The position numbers and the translations under genes are program-made. From Bacteroidales bacterium (GTDB lineage Bacteria; Bacteroidota; Bacteroidia; Bacteroidales; UBA932): a DNA stretch of 35,056 nucleotides. The notes under the pieces were generated by a model. The model did no database searches. It was not told where the DNA came from and worked only from the letters and a program-made list of their open reading frames with translations. Positions 31,709 to 35,056 of the stretch are shown piece after piece. The stretch spans positions 1-35,056 of the forward strand of contig SFJA01000011.1 in NCBI GenBank assembly GCA_004556005.1, given 5' to 3'. How positions within the stretch are numbered: the first letter of the stretch is position 1; every line of letters starts with the position of its first letter.

Positions 31709-32665
31709 ATGAAAATTTGGGATAAAAGCGTGCTGTACAACATCTTGCACGCATATGCCAACTGGGGCACACGTTGGTCCTTCCGCAGGTTCAAGGTTGA
31801 GGGCAGGGAAAACGTCCCGACAGAAGGCCCCGTCATACTTGCCTGCAACCACTGCAACTCATTGATGGACGCTATGGTAGTGCTCAGGGTCAACCGCAAT
31901 CTTACCGCTTTCGGAGCTAGAGCGGACATATTCAGGAACAAGAAGATAGCCAAGGTTCTCACCTTCCTGAGAATTGTTCCTCTGGCAAGGCAGCGCGACT
32001 CGATAAGGGAGATGAAGGAAAACCTGCACACCTTTGACGAGATAGTCGAATGCATAGGCAGAGGGGTGAATTTCACCATATACGTTGAGGGCACCCACCG
32101 CGCGGAAAGGGGTATGATGCCGGTCAAGCGCGGGATTTTCCGCATCTGCGACATAGCCAGGGAAAAGCTCGGAGAAGAGGTGACCATCGTTCCGGTCGGA
32201 CTCGCCTATGAAGAATTCTTCGAATACATGAAGGACATAACGGTGCGTTACGGCAAGCCTTTCAAGCTGTCGGAGCTGCCGGAAGGGCCGAAGGCGGAGC
32301 AGTTGCAGCAGAAGATTCTGGAGCTCATCTGCGACTACCCGGTCAACAGGCGGGACCCGCTTTGGGTCAGAATTCCCCTGTCCCTGCTCTCGCTGCCGTT
32401 GTTTGCTGCCGCCGGACTGCTTTGCTTCCCTGTCCTGATCGCTGAAGCGGCAATTGGAGGGCGGCTCAAGGACAAGGCCTGGCTCAATACGGTCAAGTTA
32501 GTATGCAAGATTCTCATTCTGCCTCTGCTTGTGATTGCCTGGGGCGTTGCAGCATTTATTCTTCTGCCCTGGTGGGGAGCTCTCCTTCTGCTCGCCGGTC
32601 TTTTGTGGTCGCACAGCCTGTGGCACCTGCTTTTGAATTACTATAAACCTATATTCAGCAAATGA
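31709..32665 (+). CDS. PlsC-type lysophospholipid/glycerol-phosphate acyltransferase
   Basis: The 318-residue protein has the acyltransferase motifs of the PlsC/LPLAT family: CNHCNSLMDAM (His48 and Asp54, the variant with five residues between them) and IYVEGTHRAERG (EGTHR at 126-130), followed by VTIVPVGLAYE. Two long hydrophobic hairpins fill the C-terminal third (about 222-250 and 268-308). It probably transfers an acyl chain to a lysolipid in membrane lipid synthesis; the exact acceptor is not clear. Its stop overlaps the start of the following barrel gene (ATGA), so translation is coupled. Confidence 0.88.
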   Translation: MKIWDKSVLYNILHAYANWGTRWSFRRFKVEGRENVPTEGPVILACNHCNSLMDAMVVLRVNRNLTAFGARADIFRNKKIAKVLTFLRIVPLARQRDSIREMKENLHTFDEIVECIGRGVNFTIYVEGTHRAERGMMPVKRGIFRICDIAREKLGEEVTIVPVGLAYEEFFEYMKDITVRYGKPFKLSELPEGPKAEQLQQKILELICDYPVNRRDPLWVRIPLSLLSLPLFAAAGLLCFPVLIAEAAIGGRLKDKAWLNTVKLVCKILILPLLVIAWGVAAFILLPWWGALLLLAGLLWSHSLWHLLLNYYKPIFSK

Positions 32666-34041
32666 AAACATCCAGAACAGTACTGACTGCACTTGCATTG
32701 GCATTTTGCCTCACAGCCGGTGCCCAAAGGAATCAGATCATCAAGACGGGTTGGAACATCGGTCCCCTTCCCGCAATCGCCTATGATGCCGACAAGGGTT
32801 TCCAGTTCGGCGCCATACTCCAGCTCTACAACTACGGAGACGGAAGCAGCTACCCAAACTACAAATCCAAGTGGTATCTCGAGTCATCCTTCTTTACCAA
32901 AGGTTCGCAGCTCTATACCATAATGTATGACAACATGGACCTTTTCAACGGCATAAGGATGTCCGCCGCAGCTACGGCTTCCATTGACAAGGCCATGGAC
33001 TTTTACGGATTCAACGGATACGAATCCTTCTACGATTACGGCAGGATTGCAGCCGGTTCGAGCGGTGAGTCTTTCCTTTTCTCCCCTTTCTACAAGATTG
33101 CCAGGACTCAGATACTCAGCAAAATAGACTTTACCGGCGAATTGGCCGAAAACCTGAAATGGGAACTTGGATATCACGCCTCCTATTTCAAGATCGGAAG
33201 CATCAACAGGGAGAGCATAAACAAGGGCAAGGACGAAAGCCAGTGCTTTCCCGAGGACCAGCCGACTCTCTATGACCTTTACAAGAAATGGGGTCTGATC
33301 GGCGAGAACGAAGCCGAGGGCGGCTTTGTCAGCGCGCTGCGCTTCGGTCTGCAGTACGATACACGCGACAAGGAAGGCGCCCCGACCCGGGGCATCTGGG
33401 CAGACGCGCATATGATTGTTGCACCGAAATTCCTGGGCACCAAAAACCCATACAATCGCTACTCGCTCACCTGGAGGCAGTATTTCCCTCTGATTGACAA
33501 CAACATACTTACTCTCGCCTACAGGCTCAACTATCAGGGAATCATCGGAAAAAATGCACCGTTCTACATACTCCCGTACCAGACCTTCATCGGCGAAAGC
33601 AGCGACAAGGACGGATTTGGAGGCTACAGGACGGTCAGGGGAATTCTCCGGGACAGGGTAAGCGGACTTGACACCTTCTGCTACAACGCCGAACTGCGCT
33701 GGCGCTTTGTCCAGTTCCAGCTCTGGAGACAGAACATCTCTTTCGGACTCAGCGTATTCAGCGATGGAACGATGGTTACACGCGGCCGCAAGATGGATTA
33801 TGCCGGACCAACCGGAGGCGATTACCTCCAGGAAATGATGGAGCACCTGTCCTACAGGAAGCAGGGCGCCGACGAAACGATACATGCGACGGTGGGTGCG
33901 GGACTTCGTTTCATAATGAACGAGAATTTCATCGTTGCATTTGAATACGGCACACCGTTCTCTCACCTGAACAAGAACAGTTCACGCTACAACCAGGACG
34001 GAAACGGCGCATTCTACATCAATCTCGGTTATCTGTTCTAA
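32662..34041 (+). CDS. Omp85/surface-antigen type outer-membrane beta-barrel protein
   Basis: The 459-residue protein has a signal peptide (1-22, ending TAGAQ) and begins at once with barrel strands (TGWNIGPLPAIAYDADKGFQFG). It shows LRFGLQYDTRDKEGAPTRGIW and YRTVRGILRDR, the latter equivalent to the VRGF/Y motif of the Omp85 barrel, and ends in a Phe (NLGYLF), the usual barrel C-terminal signature. No POTRA domains precede the barrel, so it is unlike BamA itself and closer to short surface-antigen (D15) barrels. It may insert or transport lipid or protein at the outer membrane. Coupling to the acyltransferase hints at a lipid link, but that is inference. Confidence 0.8.
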   Translation: MKTSRTVLTALALAFCLTAGAQRNQIIKTGWNIGPLPAIAYDADKGFQFGAILQLYNYGDGSSYPNYKSKWYLESSFFTKGSQLYTIMYDNMDLFNGIRMSAAATASIDKAMDFYGFNGYESFYDYGRIAAGSSGESFLFSPFYKIARTQILSKIDFTGELAENLKWELGYHASYFKIGSINRESINKGKDESQCFPEDQPTLYDLYKKWGLIGENEAEGGFVSALRFGLQYDTRDKEGAPTRGIWADAHMIVAPKFLGTKNPYNRYSLTWRQYFPLIDNNILTLAYRLNYQGIIGKNAPFYILPYQTFIGESSDKDGFGGYRTVRGILRDRVSGLDTFCYNAELRWRFVQFQLWRQNISFGLSVFSDGTMVTRGRKMDYAGPTGGDYLQEMMEHLSYRKQGADETIHATVGAGLRFIMNENFIVAFEYGTPFSHLNKNSSRYNQDGNGAFYINLGYLF

Positions 34042-34057
34042 AATTTCATCAAAAAGA

Positions 34058-34088
34058 TTTGGGATTTCAAAAAAATTCACTACCTTTG
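34058..34088 (+). promoter_or_regulatory. Predicted tRNA-Phe promoter
   Basis: TTTG (34058-34061), 19 nt, then TACCTTTG (34081-34088), a near-ideal Bacteroidota promoter. The start site near 34091 leaves a leader of about 12 nt to be removed by RNase P. The -33 region TTTGGGATT (34058-34066) and AATCCCAAA in the leader (34090-34098) are 9-bp inverted arms flanking the -7. Confidence 0.75.
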
Positions 34089-34102
34089 CAATCCCAAACA
34101 AC

Positions 34103-34174
34103 GGTGCTGTAGCTCAGTGGTAGAGCAGTGGACTGAAAATCCACGTGTCGCTGGTTCAATTCCCGCCAGCACCA
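34103..34174 (+). tRNA. tRNA-Phe (anticodon GAA)
   Basis: The 72-nt sequence folds as a cloverleaf: acceptor GGTGCTG with CAGCACC and discriminator A, D-stem GCTC/GAGC, anticodon stem GTGGA/TCCAC with loop CTGAAAA giving anticodon GAA, variable loop GTGTC, and T-arm GCTGG-TTCAATT-CCCGC. All stems pair except a T-C mismatch (34152 with 34164) in the middle of the T-stem. CCA is not encoded. It is preceded by a strong promoter and followed 6 nt later by a terminator. Confidence 0.95.
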
Positions 34175-34180
34175 CAACAG

Positions 34181-34217
34181 GAGGAGATGACATTTTGATC
34201 ATCTCCTCATTTTTTTT
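34181..34217 (+). terminator. Rho-independent terminator after tRNA-Phe
   Basis: A perfect 10-bp stem, GAGGAGATGA (34181-34190) with TCATCTCCTC (34199-34208), closes an 8-nt loop and is followed by a run of eight T residues after one A. It would end tRNA-Phe transcription. Confidence 0.92.
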
Positions 34218-34221
34218 AAAA

Positions 34222-34440
34222 TCATAAAAAAGGAACTGCTTCATAATTAGAAATAATTGGATTATCGGGAAAAGTCTGCACTTGAATAGATAAATGATTA
34301 GTATCTAGAGAAAGAGAAAGGCGGGCTAAATCACCGATGAGAAGACCAAGATAAACCAAAAAAACAAGGGCGTCAATTATGTCCACGTAGAAACTCATTT
34401 TGTCCATAAAACCCCCGATTTCGTGGACAAAATAAGTCAA
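34222..34440 (-). CDS. Small hydrophobic open frame of doubtful reality
   Basis: A 72-codon frame starts at ATG 34440 and encodes MTYFVHEIGGFMDKMSFYV followed by a hydrophobic stretch (IIDALVFLVYLGLLIGDLA) that could be a membrane helix. I do not recognise a family. There is no TAnnTTTG promoter at a good distance, base composition is AT-rich unlike the neighbouring genes, and its first codons overlap an inverted repeat (34397-34433). It may be a remnant or non-coding. The rest of this 340-nt gene-free stretch (34175-34514) holds the terminator, the inverted repeats and the short tandem repeat listed separately; I see nothing else in it. Confidence 0.25.
   Translation of the reverse strand: MTYFVHEIGGFMDKMSFYVDIIDALVFLVYLGLLIGDLARLSLSLDTNHLSIQVQTFPDNPIISNYEAVPFL
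34397..34433. repeat. 10-bp perfect inverted repeat in AT-rich stretch
   Basis: ATTTTGTCCA (34397-34406) and TGGACAAAAT (34424-34433) are perfect inverted arms with a 17-nt loop. A further TGTCCACG (34380-34387) is complementary to CGTGGACA (34422-34429), so alternative hairpins can form. It could be a recombination site, mobile-element end or RNA structure; function unknown. Confidence 0.6.
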
Positions 34441-34492
34441 CCAGAATCAGTTAGAAGGAACGCTGATCAAGATATGACACACTACAAAATAT

Positions 34493-34512
34493 GACTAATC
34501 CAGACTAATCCA
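34493..34512. repeat. Perfect tandem repeat of GACTAATCCA
   Basis: Two adjacent copies of the decamer GACTAATCCA lie immediately before the ATG of the right-edge nucleotidase gene (34515). They may be a leader or operator feature, or simple slippage. Confidence 0.75.
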
Positions 34513-34514
34513 AC

Positions 34515-35056
34515 ATGAAACATACATCTTTAATCTATTTGTTGTTAAGCTGTCTCTTGGCAGGATTTATATCGTGCCAGCAGTTTTTAGAGAAATCCCC
34601 CATACACGGGACACACGGGGAAAATGCAAACGAGGGTGAAGTTGTCATCCTGTTCACGAACGACCTCCACAGCCAAATCGAACCCATAGACAAGTCTATG
34701 ACCTACAATGCCGACAGAGGCGGCGTAGCCAGAATCAAGGTTCTGGTTGACAGCGTACGGGCAGCCGAGAAAGCAGTGATTGTCGCAGACGCCGGAGACT
34801 TCGTCCAGGGCACTTACTATTTCACCTGCCTTGACGGCGACGTAGAAATGATGGTACAGGAAGAAATAGGCTACGATGTCAGGACCATAGGCAACCACGA
34901 ATTTGACAAGAAGATCCCCGGACTGCAACACATGCTCGCCCTCAACGATGTCACAACGGTAAGCAGCAACTACGACTTCAGCAGAACGGTATTGGCAAAC
35001 AACGTCAAGAAGTCAGCAATCATCGAAGCCGGAGGACACAAAATCGGATTCCTCGG
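34515..35056 (+). CDS. 5'-nucleotidase/metallophosphatase lipoprotein (N-terminal part, runs off right edge)
   Basis: The open frame starts at ATG 34515 and continues to the window end, giving about 180 residues. It begins with a lipoprotein signal (MKHTSLIYLLLSCLLAGFISC, Cys21) and then a UshA-type metallophosphatase start: ILFTNDLHSQIEPID (Asp50, His52), VADAGDFVQGTYYF (Asp95) and RTIGNHEFDKKIPGL (Asn127, His128). The metal-binding residues visible so far are intact. It would hydrolyse nucleotides or related phosphoesters in the periplasm or at the surface. It is only distantly similar to the other nucleotidase at 6845-8572, which lacks the lipobox. No TAnnTTTG promoter is evident upstream; the C-terminal domain is not visible. 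Confidence 0.88.
   Translation, partial: MKHTSLIYLLLSCLLAGFISCQQFLEKSPIHGTHGENANEGEVVILFTNDLHSQIEPIDKSMTYNADRGGVARIKVLVDSVRAAEKAVIVADAGDFVQGTYYFTCLDGDVEMMVQEEIGYDVRTIGNHEFDKKIPGLQHMLALNDVTTVSSNYDFSRTVLANNVKKSAIIEAGGHKIGFL

Noticed and set aside
32884..33966. 360-codon antisense frame over the Omp85-type gene
   Set aside because: The plus-strand gene has a signal peptide, barrel motifs and C-terminal Phe; the antisense frame has none.
1..35056. CRISPR array or complete transposon
   Set aside because: No regularly spaced repeats and no transposase or integrase genes were recognised.

Overview
The window looks like chromosomal DNA of a Bacteroidota bacterium, most likely order Bacteroidales. 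Evidence: at least fourteen promoters fit the Bacteroidota pattern (-7 element TAnnTTTG, often with a TTG/TTTG 19-20 nt upstream), Shine-Dalgarno sequences are not obvious, and several typical families occur (GSCFA, DUF4301, DUF2807/GIN lipoprotein, recF-DUF721 pair, Bacteroidota-type SLBB exporter and YebC). The genus cannot be settled from this sequence. No CRISPR array, complete insertion sequence or prophage was seen.

Layout. 1-9744 (minus strand): an outer-membrane-barrel candidate coupled to a UshA-type nucleotidase, then ffh, then a tightly packed envelope polysaccharide export cluster (CpsB-like PHP protein, Wza-like SLBB protein, Wzz-like protein, WecA/MraY-type priming transferase, start of a Wzx flippase) running off the left edge. 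9779-10630 (plus): a GSCFA protein. 10680-13358 (minus): ABC ATPase, permease, GntR/YtrA-type repressor and GIN-domain lipoprotein, with an operator-like palindrome at the start site. 13477-16043 (plus): acyl-CoA synthetase plus YhcC-type radical SAM protein. 16058-17492 (minus): tetratricopeptide membrane protein then YebC. 17595-21605 (plus): recF, dciA-like, pdxB-like, DUF4301. 21612-22733 (minus): trpS. 22845-23324 (plus): YbaK-type deacylase. 23442-28199 (plus): rhamnulokinase, rhamnose isomerase and a lipoprotein glycosidase candidate. 28214-31615 (minus): a lipocalin-like lipoprotein, nrdD and nrdG. 31709-34041 (plus): acyltransferase and Omp85-type barrel. 34103-34174: tRNA-Phe with a strong terminator, an AT-rich stretch with inverted repeats, and the start of a second nucleotidase lipoprotein at the right edge.

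How the genes work together. Most is housekeeping: protein targeting (ffh), translation (trpS, ybaK, tRNA-Phe), replication and repair (recF, dciA), anaerobic dNTP supply (nrdDG), lipid and outer membrane biogenesis, and rhamnose use. The most notable points are: (1) a PHP 'tyrosine phosphatase' that has lost several expected metal ligands, next to a Wzz protein lacking the usual kinase domain; (2) mirrored divergent promoters, some with identical -7 octamers; (3) very short predicted 5' leaders, down to about 2 nt for recF; (4) a GntR operator predicted to autoregulate the ABC operon; (5) a PdxB-like dehydrogenase whose usual catalytic Arg is Ser. I did not find a clearly new multi-gene system.
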